Made by a program: the position numbers and the translations under genes
Notes under the pieces: model-generated
What the model was told of the DNA's origin: nothing
The model's input: only the letters and a program-made list of their open reading frames with translations
Databases searched by the model: none
Shown here: in pieces, positions 1 through 11,465 of the stretch
Layout of the letters: every line of letters begins with the position of its first letter
How positions within the stretch are numbered: the first letter of the stretch is position 1
NCBI GenBank assembly: GCA_963575745.1
Contig: CAUYUJ010014344.1
Location: forward strand, 235,725 to 299,724
Reading direction: 5' to 3'
Length of the DNA: 64,000 bases
Source of the DNA: Prorocentrum cordatum
Lineage: Eukaryota; Sar; Dinophyceae; Prorocentrales; Prorocentraceae

Positions 1-2247
1 CCACCTCATGGCCATGATCGAGCAGCTCGTGGTCAGAAATGCCATGGAGGACCCCCAGGCCAGCGAGCTGAAGCGGGGCGACTTCACCGAGCTGGCCTTC
101 GAGCGGCAGGGGCCCATCGCCCACGGGGTCTCGAAGGAGACCCACGTCGAGCCAGCGCCCATCCTGGAGGCGGGCTCTACTGACGTTGCCCTCGTTGGGC
201 AGCCTGCGCTCGAGGGTGCCCTCGCGGGCCGGCTCCCTCTCTGGGCGGACCCAGGTCGGACAAATCAGGAGCGCCCGAGGTATTGGGAGACTGGGGAATG
301 GGCGTTTAATCCCATCGCGACCGACGATTTCAAGCTGGTGGCCCGAAAGTTTCCCAAAACCACGGGCTTGGGGTGGGACAACTTCCATCCTCGCTTGCTG
401 CTGGAGGTCGGCGACGACATTCTACTTGGGCTCGCCAGCTTGCTCATTCCTGGGAGCGTAGCCCGCGCTGCAGGGCGCTCTGGGCTGTCGGCATGGTCGT
501 CTTGCCGAAGCCCGACGACGGCCAGCGCCCCATCGGGCTCGCGCCGCTGCTCGCCGGGATCCGGTCACGCATTCGACAGAAGGAGCGTGCCAAGTGGGAG
601 CGGCCCATCGATTAGCAGGCCTTCTCCTCAGCACGAGGTTGCGACAAGGCGGCCTGGCTCCACAGCGGTTTCGTGGCCCACGCGAAGTCCCCTCTCGAGG
701 AGGCTGGGTCCTCCTACGCCGACCTTGCTAAGTACTGCGAGCACATCGGGCACGTGGAGGCCAGGATAGCGGCACAGGCGCAGGGCTTCGACCTGGGGTT
801 GCTGCGAGCGCTGTGCTGCACATATCTGGCCCCTCGGCGAGCCCGCGTCGGCACCTGCCTCAGCGACGCCGTCGCGGCGAACGGCACGGTGGTGGCAGGC
901 TGCTCGTGCGCCACGGCGTTGGCCAAGCTCCTCTTCATCTCGGCACTCAGGGCAGCGGCCTTGGCGGCTCCCATCGCCAGGGTCGTCGACGGGGTCGACG
1001 ACGACGACGTCTCGTGCCATGTGACTGGACCTTGCACCATGGTAGCCCAGCAGCTGGCCGCTGCCTATCGGGCCTTCAGCGCGAAGGTGAAGGAGGCCAT
1101 CTTGCCGCTCAGCAGGAATAAGACCAAGGCGCTGGCCACCAGCAGGAAGCTTCGAGATGCCCTCGCATGCCAGCCTGGCTGGGACATCGAGGAGGGCGGT
1201 TTCGTGGACGTGCGCAGGGGCCTTGGCGGCGACGCCGTGCCGGGTTCCTACCCACGCGCGACGACCTCAGCGGCTCGTGAGAAGGCCGCTCGTGGCCAGG
1301 GGGGGAAGCTCACCAGGCTGTTCAGGCCCTAGGTCAGCCGAGCGAGGGTCTTCAGAGCAGGCCCCACTGCTAAAGCCTCCTGGGGCTCGGCGATCATGGG
1401 AGTGCCCAGCGGCCGCCTGCGTCGGCTGCGAGTCGGAGCCATCAAGGCGAGAGGCCGACTTGCCCGTGGAGCCGCACTGGGGCTGGCCAGCCTCGGTCAG
1501 TCAGGTGGCTGGAAGCGGGGCCCACTGACGATCGTCACCAAGACGGTGCTGATGGCCTACGTCGAGATGGTCTAGGCCCCCCTGCTCCCAGAGGCCGTTG
1601 CCCGCTCCTGCCTCGCCTACGGCCTGAGCATCGCTAAGAGGCTGCACCCTTGGCGCATGGTGAAGGAGCCGATCAGCGCCTTGGTGCTCGCGCTCGAGCG
1701 GGTCGGCTGGGGATTCATCAACGGCGACCCCTGCAAGCTCCACGACGCGCTGGGCCACGAGTATCAAGTGCGTCTCGACTCGCCAGCCTTCTTCGGCCAC
1801 ATGGTCTCCTTGGACCGCCGACGAGCCATGGGGCTCGAGGAGGTGAAGCGGCACGGCTCCACCATGTGGGGCCGGGAGGCGCCGCTCTTCTGGCGGCCGA
1901 TCCTCGACCTGGCCAGCCATCGCTCCGAGGTGTGGGGCCTGCACCACCAGAGAGCGCTGCGCTGCCTCATCCAGAACACCTCCTGGTGCCAGGCCAGGGT
2001 CGGAGCGGAGGGCCCATCCGCCCCCAAGGATTGCCAGCTCTTCGGCCACCCCGTCGGCCCCCTCTTCCACAGGCGGTTCAGGTGCGAGGCCCATGATGGC
2101 TGGAGGCGTGAGTTCCTGGAGTCGCCCTTGCGGGAGGCGGCTGGGCGAGTCGAGCTCTCGGGCCACCCTTTCACGGAGCTTTTCGCCAGGGGGCTGTTCC
2201 CCGACATCTCGGAGTTGGTCCAGAGACCGCTCCGAACCGACGACTAA
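1..2247 (+). pseudogene. LINE ORF2 fragment: reverse transcriptase domain (broken)
   Basis: Reverse transcriptase region of a non-LTR retrotransposon, entering from the left edge. In the frame open from base 8 there is an RT N-terminal stretch (KFPKTTGLGWDNFHPR, about 349-396). After a frameshift near 475 the reading continues in one frame to 2247: LPKPDDGQRPIGL at about 502-540, then DKAAWLHSGFVA, a Y-x-x-P-R segment and a degenerate catalytic box (VDGVDDDD, about 988-1011) where LINEs carry A/Y-x-D-D. Three in-frame stops, all TAG, lie at 613, 1330 and 1573; the frame closes with TAA at 2245. The family assignment rests on the order of these motifs. The N-terminal endonuclease is outside the window. 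The fragment cannot make an intact enzyme without suppression of the stops and a frameshift. Confidence 0.8.
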
Positions 2248-2886
2248 TGCAAGGACGCGACCAGCTGGCCCAGCTTCGGGCCCTTCGCCGACGGAGAGCA
2301 CGTCTTCGTCGGTGGCTCTCGGTGGCTCAGGGCTCGATCAGAACTACCCGAGCCTGAGGACTGCTGGCTGGTCCATCATCGTCTTCGACAAGAACCGCAG
2401 GCTGGTCGCCGAGGCGCGGGGCTCGGTCCCGCTGTCGGAAGGGCCTGAACAGCTGGCCAAGGACGGAGAGGACTATACAGTGAAGGTCTTCACCGACACC
2501 ATCGCGGGGGGTCCTTCAAGGTCTACTGCGACTGCCCTGCGACCGTGCGGTGCGCCGGCAATCCTGTGACGGCGGCGGCTGCGGGCGGCCAGCGAGCCCA
2601 CCTCTGGGCTGGGCGAGCTGAGAGGCTCAAGGACGCGGAGGTCATCCACGTGAGGGCCCACTTGGGGCGCAAGCCGTCAGGGGAGGTCTGATCACGCAGT
2701 TCGAGCAAGACGGCAACGCCTTGGCCGATGCTCGAGCTAAAGAAGGAGCCTCTGCCGCGCGGGCGGACACCAACGACGTCCACTGCATCGAGGGCTGCCA
2801 CTTCATCGCTCGCCTGGCGGCGAGGTACGCGGCAGCAGGAGGTGTCATCTCAGGATCGGCCCTCGTGATTCCATGGGGCCAATGCC
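2248..2886 (+). pseudogene. LINE ORF2 fragment: RNase H-like domain (broken)
   Basis: Continuation of the LINE above. DATSWPSFGPFADGEHVFV is read up to about 2310; a frameshift then leads to GSGLDQNYPSLRTAGWSIIV, which resembles the start of an RNase H fold where the first catalytic Asp normally sits. After another shift near 2510, VYCDCPATV and AHLWAGRAERLKDAEVIHVR follow. After a third shift near 2690, EQDGNALADARAKEGA matches the GN-x-x-A-D-x-x-AK end of an RNase H domain. In LINEs this domain removes the RNA strand of the hybrid. At least three frameshifts and a TGA make this copy dead. The order RT then RNase H then Cys-rich tail is kept. Confidence 0.7.
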
Positions 2887-3243
2887 TTGGAGATCATCGA
2901 CCTGGGCGAGTGGCCCGCGGATCCTGCTGACCCCTGCGATGAGGATGCGGCCCCGTCGGCCAGCGCGGGCCCCGTGTGCACAGGGGGGAGTCCGCTGCCG
3001 GGTCTCGACGGCACGCTGAGGCCGCGGCGCGTGTGCGGGCACTATTTGCTCGCAGCGCCTTTCCTCCCCGAGACAGGAGAAACTTTGGTCTTTCTGTTCT
3101 GCGCAACTTGTAGAGGTTATGTTTCGGACAGGAAAGGACGTGGCCTCCAGGGCTACTGTCCAGGTCGCCCGATCCCGAGTAGTAAGAATAATAATCAAAT
3201 CACCCAGGGGAAGCATCCCAATGGGTGCGAGAAGGCTCGGTGA
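2887..3243 (+). pseudogene. LINE ORF2 C-terminal Cys/His-rich tail
   Basis: Open frame ending with TGA at 3241, directly after the RNase H-like region. It carries RRVCGHYLL, then FLFCATCRGYVSDRKGRGLQ and GYCPGRP, a spaced Cys/His pattern (C-G-H ... C-x-x-C ... C) that fits a small zinc-binding module. Similar Cys-rich tails close ORF2 in dinoflagellate LINEs as I know them; I cannot confirm this by search. It probably helped nucleic-acid binding. The preceding ~90 residues (Asp/Pro-rich) are unremarkable. Confidence 0.55.
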
Positions 3244-3603
3244 TCTCACGTCTCCCTCGGATGCCGAAATTCAGTTTTTGGTCTGAACATTTTTCCATGT
3301 GCGCTCGGAGGTGACCGAGGTAGGATCCCCGTCGGAGGGCCCGAAGAGGCTTTCGTTTCTGGAGGCGCTCCCGCTTTTCGGGCTCCAGCTGGCCCGAGCC
3401 CAGCTCTTGGGGTCGAGTGCTTTTGAGGCCACGACGAGGGCCCTGGCGGCCAGGTGGCGGGGCCATGTGGGCTCTCAACCTGAAGACCTCTTCGACCCCT
3501 GATCGCTGGCTCCTCTCAGCTGCGGCTGGGGGGCGCCAGGGTCAGGGGTCGGAGGGGTCCTTAGGTTGGTCTGACATTTTTCTGCATGACCTTCCAGGTC
3601 GAG
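3244..3603. other. No gene seen; probable LINE 3' flank
   Basis: Follows the LINE ORF2 stop. It contains short open frames without recognisable motifs. No poly(A) tract or target-site duplication marks the element's 3' end. Confidence 0.3.
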
Positions 3604-3606
3604 TCT

Positions 3607-3724
3607 AGCGTCCCCCTCCTCCTCCCCCTCCTCCTCCTCCTCCTCATCCTCATCCTCCTCCTCCTCCTCCTCCTCCTCCTCATCCTCCTCCTCCTCCTCC
3701 TCCTCCTCCCCCTCCTCCTCCTTC
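3607..3724. repeat. (TCC)n microsatellite
   Basis: About 115 bases of nearly pure TCC with CAT interruptions. It adjoins one copy of a dispersed repeat whose other copies (52.1 and 59.3 kb) also sit beside GGA/TCC arrays. Confidence 0.95.
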
Positions 3725-3990
3725 TATGTGTGCAGATCCCCTTTTTCCGCTTGCGCCTGCCAGGAAGGTGTCTTCTGTTTGGCCAGGCCAGCTTTGCCAC
3801 GCGTCCGCGGAAATCGGCGCAATGGCAAAGGCTGGGAGGGAGGGGTAGGATGTCATTTGTGGCGCAAGCGCACCTAGCTTGTCCCCTCCCCCTCTCCTTC
3901 ACTCCTCCCCTTCCCTCGGCCCTCGTCCCCACCCCCGACCCCCGACGTCGCGACTCTCTCACAACATGGGCCCCGCACTTTCCGATCCCG
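3725..3990 (-). repeat. Dispersed repeat family K2, copy 1
   Basis: The reverse complement shares a run (GGGACAAGCTAGGTGCGCTT, then a conserved CATCCTRCCCCTCCC-like segment) with the + strand at about 59385-59470 and, more weakly, about 52190-52300. All three copies join purine-rich GGA arrays, so the array and flank seem to have spread together. No coding capacity recognised. Confidence 0.55.
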
Positions 3991-3994
3991 GGGG

Positions 3995-4425
3995 CTGGCT
4001 TCTCATCCAGAATTGTTTCTGACGGCTCCGGGGATTGCGCCGCCCCCCTCAAAGATCGATCCCCCGACCTGTCCACGTGCGCGTTTCCATCGAGCATTTT
4101 GGGGGGAGTCGGGCCGCTGCGAGTCAAGAAATCCAAAAACTATGTAAAACAAGCCTCGACAGGTAAGGAGGCTTTGTATTGCGCGCAGACAGCCACTCTT
4201 GGCAATCCCGAGTGGCCTCAACGGGCCACCCGAACAGTCTGGAGCAGACTCAGCATCCCAACCCTGGGGCACGGAGCGCCCAGGGGGCGCTGCTGGAGGC
4301 GGCACCGAGCTGTTGAGATTGCCGCAGGCTACTCGGGGAGCCTTGTGAGGCCAGCCAAGACTACCTTGGGGGGTCGTCTGTGTGCAACCTGGAGTCTTAC
4401 CAGCCTCGACCCTCGAAGTTCGAAG
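3995..4425 (-). repeat. Dispersed repeat family K1, copy 1
   Basis: Shares with 6480-6790 a segment containing CAGCACCCCAGCCCTGGGG-like sequence, GGAGCGCCC and GCTGTTGAG in the same order. The minus-strand translation of both copies contains GRSVPQGWxAE, but no other coding signal. Confidence 0.5.
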
Positions 4426-4789
4426 CTAGCCTCGGAGTTCGACATCGTCCCCCCCCCGCCCCCCCGCCCCTGCCTTTCCAGACGGAGGTCGAGGACGCCG
4501 CGGGCCAGGCTGCGCAGGCGAGCGTGCCTCGAGCGAAGGGGCGAGGCGTGGCGGAGGTGGGGATGGCCGCTCAGGGCATTGATGTGTGGGGCACCAGTCG
4601 ATATTCCTAAGACGGGCATGTGTTCGGTCCAGGGTCGACCCAAGGTGCATCAACGATGCGGCAACACGCCTGCCCTTCCCAAGCCCCCTGAGAAGACCCT
4701 GCACGAGTTCCTTTGGGCGGTAGGAAATGCCCCCTTGAAAGGCGACCGCCCCACGGGCCAGCGTTTCTGGCGAGAGCCCGTTTTGAATA
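4426..4789. other. No gene seen
   Basis: GC-rich unique-looking sequence with short homopolymer C tracts near 4448-4470. No motif recognised. Confidence 0.3.
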
Positions 4790-5675
4790 GAAGTTGTCAT
4801 CCATTCTTCTATTTGGAGGACGGCGACGAGGTATAGTCTTGCATGCTACAGAACCGTCCACCGAGAGCCCCGTCTTGAAAAAACAATCTTACTACGTGCA
4901 GGTGTTGATTATTGCCATCAAAACTGAGAAAGTCTCGAGCGTGAGCCCCGATCTCAAAAGAAGCCGTCCTCCATCAGTGCTGCTGCCGCACAGAGCCAGG
5001 TACAATGTCACAAGGACCACGGAAGTCTCAACGGACATATCCATTACAAGAGGCACATTGCGTTCCATATCTGAATACAAGTACTGGAGGCTTGTACAAC
5101 AAAAGCGCGCGGCGCCCAAGCGAGAACCACATGCTGACCCCCACACTCAATCCGCGTTATAGTTGGGATTTCTTAAAGAGAATGCACGCGGCTCTCAAAT
5201 AACCGCCCTCCATGCGGGCAACGGTTGGGAATTGGAGAACAAATGTGCGCGGCACCATGTCGAGAGTTACATGTTGAAACAGAGCCGCCCTTCATCCGTG
5301 TAGCGGCTTCGAGCTTGCATGATCAAGCTGCGCAGCACTTATGCGAGAGCCACATATCGGTCGGAAACTCCCTTCGCACACATACTGCAAACATTTAAGA
5401 CGAATGTGCGCGGTGCTACGGCGAGAGCTGGATTGTGAAAAAGAGCCGCCCTCCGCTATTGTATCAGATTGGGGCTTTCATGACGAACATGCCTTGCGCT
5501 AAGGCAAGAACTGCATTCTGCAGATTACCCGCATTCCGTGCGTTTGCCCTGCTGGAATTGTTGAGAGCAGCGCGCGCCGCTAAGGCTCCTTCCGTGTAAC
5601 TTATGGAAGCTCTTAAGGCGAACATGCCTGGCGCTAAAGCGAGAAACATTGCCCCCTCCACCCGTGTAACTGTTC
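4790..5675. repeat. Degenerate ~85-bp satellite, about 10 copies
   Basis: Units recur about every 82-86 bases around CCGCCCTCCATCCGTGTAG-like sequence (for example 5204, 5286, 5446, 5650), followed by a GCTCTTGCAAAC-like stretch, AAGACGAATGTGCGCGGCGC and GGCGAGAGCCACAT. Copies are well diverged. Cleaner copies of the same unit occur at 31.62-31.93 kb. Confidence 0.7.
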
Positions 5676-6110
5676 TACGTCATCAACAAGGAGGAGTATC
5701 TGGTGGTCAGATGATGACGAATCTCAACACGGACAAATAATGGAGGACGGAGGAGAACAGAGGAGGGGGAGCGAGAGCGGGAGGAGGAGGAGGATGGGCA
5801 GGAGGAGGAGGAGGCCGATGTGGCGGCGGTGGCGGAGGCGGACGCACAGGGGGAGTTTGTAGGACAAGGCGAAGGAGCGGGTGGCTGAAGGATGTCGGAA
5901 CAAGAGGTCCGAGGCGGGCGATCGGCAGGGCGATGACGTCGATGAGGAGGAGAGGGCGGATGAGAAGTTGCTGAGTCCGAGCTCAACTCACGTGCCTGCC
6001 CGAGGGGCAGCAATCGCTACAATCGAGAGCGGCAACCGGGCCTCGTTCAGAGCTCATTCGGCGCAAGGTCCGCACGACGCACGCGCGCGCGCCGTCGCGC
6101 GAAGCCGCCC
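5676..6110. other. GGA-rich intergenic stretch
   Basis: Imperfect GGAGGA tract at about 5745-5845, then unremarkable sequence ending in alternating CG (about 6080-6090). No gene seen. Confidence 0.4.
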
Positions 6111-6479
6111 ATGAGTAGTCCGGGGTGCGGCCCAGGAGTTCTGCCGCTGCACCTCACGACTCGATGGCCATCGTGCGCGGGACTGGTCCGCGCAGCCAGG
6201 GCACGCCGCGCGCGGCGCCGTGGCGCGCCTGATGCCCGTCGGCACTTCGCACGGTGGCAGTGGTGCAGCCTGCATCACGTGGTGGCGTCATCACTGCGCT
6301 GCGCACTGGTCTGGGAGACACGGGCAGCTTCACGCGACGGCGAGCGTGCGCGCCTGTCTTGCGGGCCTCGCGCCGAATGGGCTCTGAACGGTGTCCGCGT
6401 GCCGCTCTCGACAGCTCGCCTTGCTCCCACTTTCTCTTACGCCTTCTCGTCGGGACTCCGCCCCAGATCATTCTCTTGT
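6111..6479. other. No gene seen
   Basis: GC-rich. Long open frames on both strands here (up to about 400 codons on the minus strand) have no recognisable domain and run through a dispersed repeat, so I do not call them. Confidence 0.3.
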
Positions 6480-6790
6480 CCCCCTCCCAGGGCTTCTCCT
6501 GGCCAGCTTCTTCTGCACAGGTCGACCTGTGATTCTCCCAGGGCCTGGAGCGTGCCTCCAAAGGCTGAAAATTACAGAAAAGCCAAAACCTCCAGGCTCG
6601 AATTACCTCCTCCAGACAGCCCCCAAGGTAGACCCCGGCTGGCCCCCTCGGGTAGTCCAGGGCGGTCTCAGCACCCCAGCCCTGGGGAACGGAGCGCCCC
6701 GCGCTGTTGAGGCAAGCGGGGACTACCTGGATCCCGGATGGGCTGTCATGTGCGCCACCCGAAGCCTTACCATCCCCCTCCTCTCCTCGC
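6480..6790 (-). repeat. Dispersed repeat family K1, copy 2
   Basis: Counterpart of the copy at 3995-4425; shares the AGCCCTGGGG...GGAGCGCC...GCTGTTGAG core and the flanking order. Confidence 0.5.
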
Positions 6791-7464
6791 CAGATACGCT
6801 TTGGGGTTGATTCGTATCGCCCCACTCTGCGCCGCAGGCCTCCGCGCGCAGCCCTCTGTCGGTTGGTAGGTGGCGAAAAAGGAGCCCCCTTCCTCTCGCC
6901 TGCGCGTGCCTCTTCCGCGCGTTGCATCGCCCCCGCCGCACGAGGCGGACCGGTGTGCCGCCGCCGCGGTAGAGGTGCCCGCCCAGCTGCCAGCCGGCAC
7001 GGGAAGAAAGCACGAGGTGCAGGCGGAGCGGGCACATAGCGCCCGGGCAGCCGTCGGGCGCGGCTCAGCGGCGGGGATGCTCGTTGGGTTCGTCTGGCAT
7101 GTTCGTAGGATGTCTGCGGTTTGATGATGTGTTCGTAAGATGTCGGTGGTTTTCCAGCCTCGGGATGCCTTCCAGCGGCTGCGCCTCGCCGAGACCTTTC
7201 TGGGGTTGCTGGGATCGTCCCGAACGGCCGCCAGAAAGCTGAGTTATGACCCGGAAACCAGGGAAACGTTAGGTGAGGTAGGCTCAGGGGGGATGCATGG
7301 TGCATGGTGCATGGGGACCCAATTATCCGCCCCACCCAGGACCGTGCGGTTACGCTATCGGGGACATATCGCCGATCCATCAGCGATGTATCGCTGGTTC
7401 CAGCTCGCATCCCCCCTGAGCCAGTCCAACCCTAAGGTTGCCACTCATCCATCGCCACCGTCTT
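6791..7464. other. No gene seen
   Basis: Unique-looking GC-rich DNA. A short direct repeat containing GTTCGTAGGATGTC/GTTCGTAAGATGTC lies at about 7103-7145. Nothing coding recognised. Confidence 0.3.
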
Positions 7465-7577
7465 GGGGATCGATCATCGGGGACCCCGGCAGGCGGTGGA
7501 CATGAATATATTCGGCCATGGGATGGCCAAACATTTCCATATCTACCGCCTGCCGAGGTCCTCGAAGATCGATCCCC
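7465..7577. repeat. Inverted repeat with 33-bp arms
   Basis: Arm 7465-7497 (GGGGATCGATCATCGGGG...GGCAGGCGGT) pairs with 7545-7577 with 3 mismatches in 33 over a 47-base loop. Could extrude as a hairpin or be a small fold-back insertion. Confidence 0.8.
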
Positions 7578-7689
7578 CAGGCGGTGGTGATGCATAAATC
7601 CCCGCCTCGCAGCGGCAGCCTCGCGGGGCAGAGGAGAGGGTCACGGTCACGACGGGGCAGGGAGGCGCCAAGCCGACGTCACGCAGGGC

Positions 7690-7880
7690 CGCCTACGACC
7701 TGATTCGATGCGATTCGATTTACCGATTGCCAGCGCGATTCCGATTCGATTCGGTTCGGTTCGGTGGTATCGGCTGGGGCCCGCCAGAGCCAGGCGCGGC
7801 GATCTGATTTCGATTCGATTCGAAACGATTCTCTGGCGATCCGATCCGGTTCAGTCCGACCCGACTCCACGATTCGATCC
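7690..7880. repeat. GATTCGATTCGG-type low-complexity repeat
   Basis: Irregular repetition of GATTCGATTC, GGTTCGGTTCGG and GATCCGATCC over about 190 bases. No function apparent. Confidence 0.75.
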
Positions 7881-8077
7881 AGCTCAGGCTTGTCGAAGGC
7901 AGGGGGCCGTGGTCACGACGGTGCAGGAGGGCTCCAGGCTGACGTCAGGCCGGAGAGCGAGCGGGGCGGAGTGGGCGCATCTGCCCTTGCCCATGGCCCG
8001 CCAGATCGATACAGGAGAGGGGGGGCCGAACGGTCTTACACCATCCCTTGGTGCGTTGGACCCCGTGGCCCAGATGT

Positions 8078-8260
8078 TGTTTGTTGTTAATGTTCGTTGT
8101 CGTGCCCCCGCGGCACCCCCGCGACGCAACCGCGACCCACCCTGCCACACACACACACACACAGACACACACACACACACACACCGCGAACCACCCGCAA
8201 CCCACCCGCGACCCACCCGTGGCCGCAATTGCGGGGTGCTACGTATTCTCTTGGGCCACC
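8078..8260 (-). repeat. CCACCCGCGACC minisatellite family, copy 1, with (CA)n
   Basis: A GTT-rich run, then CGACCCACCC units interrupted by a CA array (8147-8185), then GGGGTGCTACGTATT. The reverse complement of this order (AATACGTAGCACCCC, GGGTGGGTCGC units, CAA array) occurs at 40.29-41.0 kb, and a third copy lies at 53.7-53.95 kb. Confidence 0.7.
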
Positions 8261-8539
8261 AAAGCGATGGGGCGGTGAGTGGGAAGAGGAGGAGAGGAGG
8301 GAGCAGGAGGACAGGAGCAAGCCCACGATACATCTGCCATGCTGCAACACAAAGCAGGGCTTACTTACACTAGCAAGGGCGCCACTACACAACTCACATC
8401 CGTCGTGTGCTAAGTCAGGTCGATTTGACATCGCGTGGGGACAACAGAGGCCTACTCGATTAGTCAACTAGGCCCGCAGTTCGGCTTTATCTTGGCTGGC
8501 CTGTATCGCTGTGCATAATTGTACTCGACTCCTTCTCCT
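8261..8539. other. No gene seen
   Basis: Short purine-rich stretch (8283-8315), then unique-looking sequence. Confidence 0.3.
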
Positions 8540-8900
8540 GATTTCCCTTCGAGTTCCCATTGTCAGTAGGGCGCGCGCCCCCTTGAAAGACGGACGCCCT
8601 ATGGATGTGCCATTTTCGCAAGTTGAAGAACGGATGCGCGTTACGTCAAGACGGCTCACACATCTGAAGGAGGTCGCCTAAATCTCTGCGAGTGCTGAAA
8701 TATTTCAAGACGATTGTGCTTGGCGCTAAGGAAGGGGGCTATTTGTTGCAAGCCGCGAGCCCGCCGCGAGCGCGTTTGTTGCGATACGTCAATACGAGAG
8801 TGCGCGTCGCTTAGTCGATAGCTACATTTCGAACACGACCCTCCTTCCCTCTGTGTGACTGCCAGGCGTCTGCATGTTCTATCAGCAGGTGCTTTATAGA
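8540..8900. repeat. Degenerate ~85-bp satellite, second locus
   Basis: Diverged copies of the unit seen at 4.8-5.7 and 31.6-31.9 kb, including TTGCAAGC and TGCGCGTCGCTTAGTCGATAG-like variants and CCCTCCTTCCCTCTGTGTGAC. Confidence 0.5.
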
Positions 8901-11237
8901 AGAGTTAAGCGAACCGCCCATGCCGCCCTCCCGCACGCCTGGTAGTGCGACGACGAAGAGTTGGTCAGAACGGAGAGGCGTGGAGGAGAAGCATGAGGAG
9001 GATCGACCATGAAGGTTCTCGAAGTGTACGCTTGTTGTTCCCTCCTCAACCTCTTGGCTCACCCCGACCCTTTTATGTTTCCTCTCTTCCCACCCCACCC
9101 CTGTCCCTCACTGGTTTCCCCGCCCTGCCCCCTGTACCTCTATGCTTTCCGTCTGCGACATCTTCCCACCTCCTCCCCCTCTTCCCTCCCCCGCAGGGAA
9201 GAGGGGCAAAGCCCACTTGTAGAGCGCGCCATGAAAACTTCACCTCGAGCGCCCCTGTCAGTTGAAGGGCACGGGTGCCTCCGCTTTGCGGGTCGCGCAC
9301 GCAGGTGGAGCCCGAGGCCATCGCGCAGGCGCAGCCGCAGAGCGCCCAGGCCCGGCCCGCCCGGTCCCGAGCCCGCAGGCTGAGGGGAAGCCTGACGGCG
9401 ATTGCCCCTCGAGAGAGCACGGCGCCAGCCATCTTTGAGCCAGGGTTTTCTTGATTCTGCGCCGAGCCGCCCCCCTGGCGGGTTGAGATCTCATCACTGG
9501 GGCGCCCCAGACAGGGCTTCGACTTCGAGAAATCGAAAGGGTTGGCATATCTTCCCTACCGGAAGCTTGCTGAATGCTGGCAGAAGCCGGGCGGAGGAAA
9601 CGAGGGCGCCTCCGCCGGCGGAAGTCAAATGTGCGCCCTCGTGCTATGGCAGCAATTTTTTGGGTTCAGGGTTTCCTGAACCGACATGTGGGTTCGGTGT
9701 GCTCCTTGCCCCTCTGTTGTGAGCGTCTTCTTTTTCCTCAAGGGAGGGAGGACCCACCCGACCCCCACATCTAGCGTTCCCTAAACAGCCCTGTGGTGTT
9801 AACCGCCCCGTCCTGCTCGATCGATCCCTTTCTCACGTGCGCTTGCCAAGAGGCTTCGCTTGCCGTTTTGTCTTTTTTATGAGAACTGTTATTCTGTCCT
9901 CAACCCTGGGTCCCCGTGGCCTAATTCCAAGGCGACCTGTTTTGCCTCGCTCTTGGCCAGGGGGGGCATGTCGAAGAGGGTGAGCAGGAGGGTGTGCGTT
10001 TGGGTTTCACTGGAGTCGGCGAGGGGGACCAGTGGTCACAGACACGTCGAGCACAGTACCCCTGTGGCCGGTGGAGCATGGCGGGGAGGGGAGCTGCAGA
10101 ACAGACAGGGCAAAGACGAAGAGGGGGAGGATGGGAAGGAGGATGAGAAGGAGACAATATCATCAGGACGAGGTGGGCGAAAGGGCGTGGGGGAGGACCG
10201 AAAGCAAGAGCAAGAGGCATTACAGCAAGAGGCCTGCCACGGGCTCTGCCAGTTTACGGTCAGCAGAATTTGCCTAGCATATCGCGCCGTCGATTCTGGC
10301 CTTCCACGCTTCGGCGCAACACGCTAATCGCGTCCCGAGTCCCCAAGCGTCAGCGTCACCAGCTTTGCACAGCCTGCCGCCCCGCGAACTGAGGATGCCG
10401 CCGCGACACGCTAAGCAAGAGCTCCTGGCTGTGACTCTCACCCGCACTTGTGAGATCCATGCCGAGGATGCGGTCTCTGAAGGCCCCGCCCCGAATGTCA
10501 CTTGTCCCCAGAAGCCCCGTAGGCGTCCCGCAGACCCAAGTGGTGTGAACCCTCAAACCTCGAACCACCTTCGAACCTGGAGCCTCGAACCATTGAACCT
10601 CTACACTCGGACCTGATGGGGGTGGCCCTGGCAGCTTTACATTGGGAGGGCTTCGGCCAGAGGAGGAGGGAGGGTGGTCGAGTTGGTTGTTCGATGGTTT
10701 TTGAGCGGCCTTCGTGGACTCCTGGAGGCGGATGAGCAGCACGCAGTAGAGTAATCAGCAGCATCTGCAGGAGAGGGAAGTGCGAGGTTCGAGGGGAGGA
10801 GAAGCAGCAGCAAGAAGGAGGACAAGCTGCTAAACAGGAGCTCCCGAGTGAGCGCTCCCAGACGACGCTTCCGATGCCCTGATCGCTCTCCCATGGTTGG
10901 GCGGGGGTAGGACCAGGATAAATAGTTCCAGAGCGTTTCAGAAAGATCTCAGAGCGTTCCAGAGCTGTCTATAAGGCTGCGGCGCCGAATGCAGCCTCCA
11001 TAACCGCTGGATCTCAGAGATCCCCCCCCTCTTGCCCCCTGGGCTCGCCGCCGACATATGTCTGAGGCCAGATGTGGAGCCTCGCCTGTGCCACTGGATT
11101 CCGTGCTCTGTACGTCCCGCAGGTGCAGAGTGCAGCCGCCAACGGAGGCTTATGTTATGTGGCGAGGCCGTGGAGGTATGATAATTGCCGCCACCTCCTG
11201 CGCCCAGCCTGGCCGTTTGGACCACATGGGAGGCACG
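8901..11237. other. No gene recognised over 2.3 kb
   Basis: Mixed unique-looking sequence. Local features: a CTCGAACC-type minisatellite at about 10550-10605, purine-rich tracts (10080-10210), and TTCCAGAGC/TCTCAGAG direct repeats (10925-11030). Open frames here show no domain. I see no splice-site pattern that would join them into a gene. Confidence 0.35.
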
Positions 11238-11239
11238 CG

Positions 11240-11297
<58 letters not shown>

Positions 11298-11331
11298 CAC
11301 AACACACAACACACGCGCACACACACACACA
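11238..11331. repeat. (AC)n microsatellite
   Basis: About 94 bases of CA repeat with a few GC and AA interruptions. Confidence 0.95.
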
Positions 11332-11384
11332 CTTCGGCGGTCGCGGCCTCGCGCTCAGCTTCTAGGCTGAATACACGCGCACTC

Positions 11385-11465
11385 ATATTTTATATATACA
11401 CATATCCACATCGATATTTCTCTCTATATTTCTCTTTCTCTCTCTCTATATATATATTTATATGT
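11385..11465. repeat. AT- and TC-rich simple repeat
   Basis: TATA/CATATC followed by TCTCTCTC and a TATATATA run; a low-GC patch in GC-rich surroundings. Confidence 0.85.

Noticed and set aside
6154-7410. 418-codon minus frame
   Set aside because: GC-rich chance frame; it runs through a dispersed repeat shared with 4.0-4.4 kb and has no recognisable motif.
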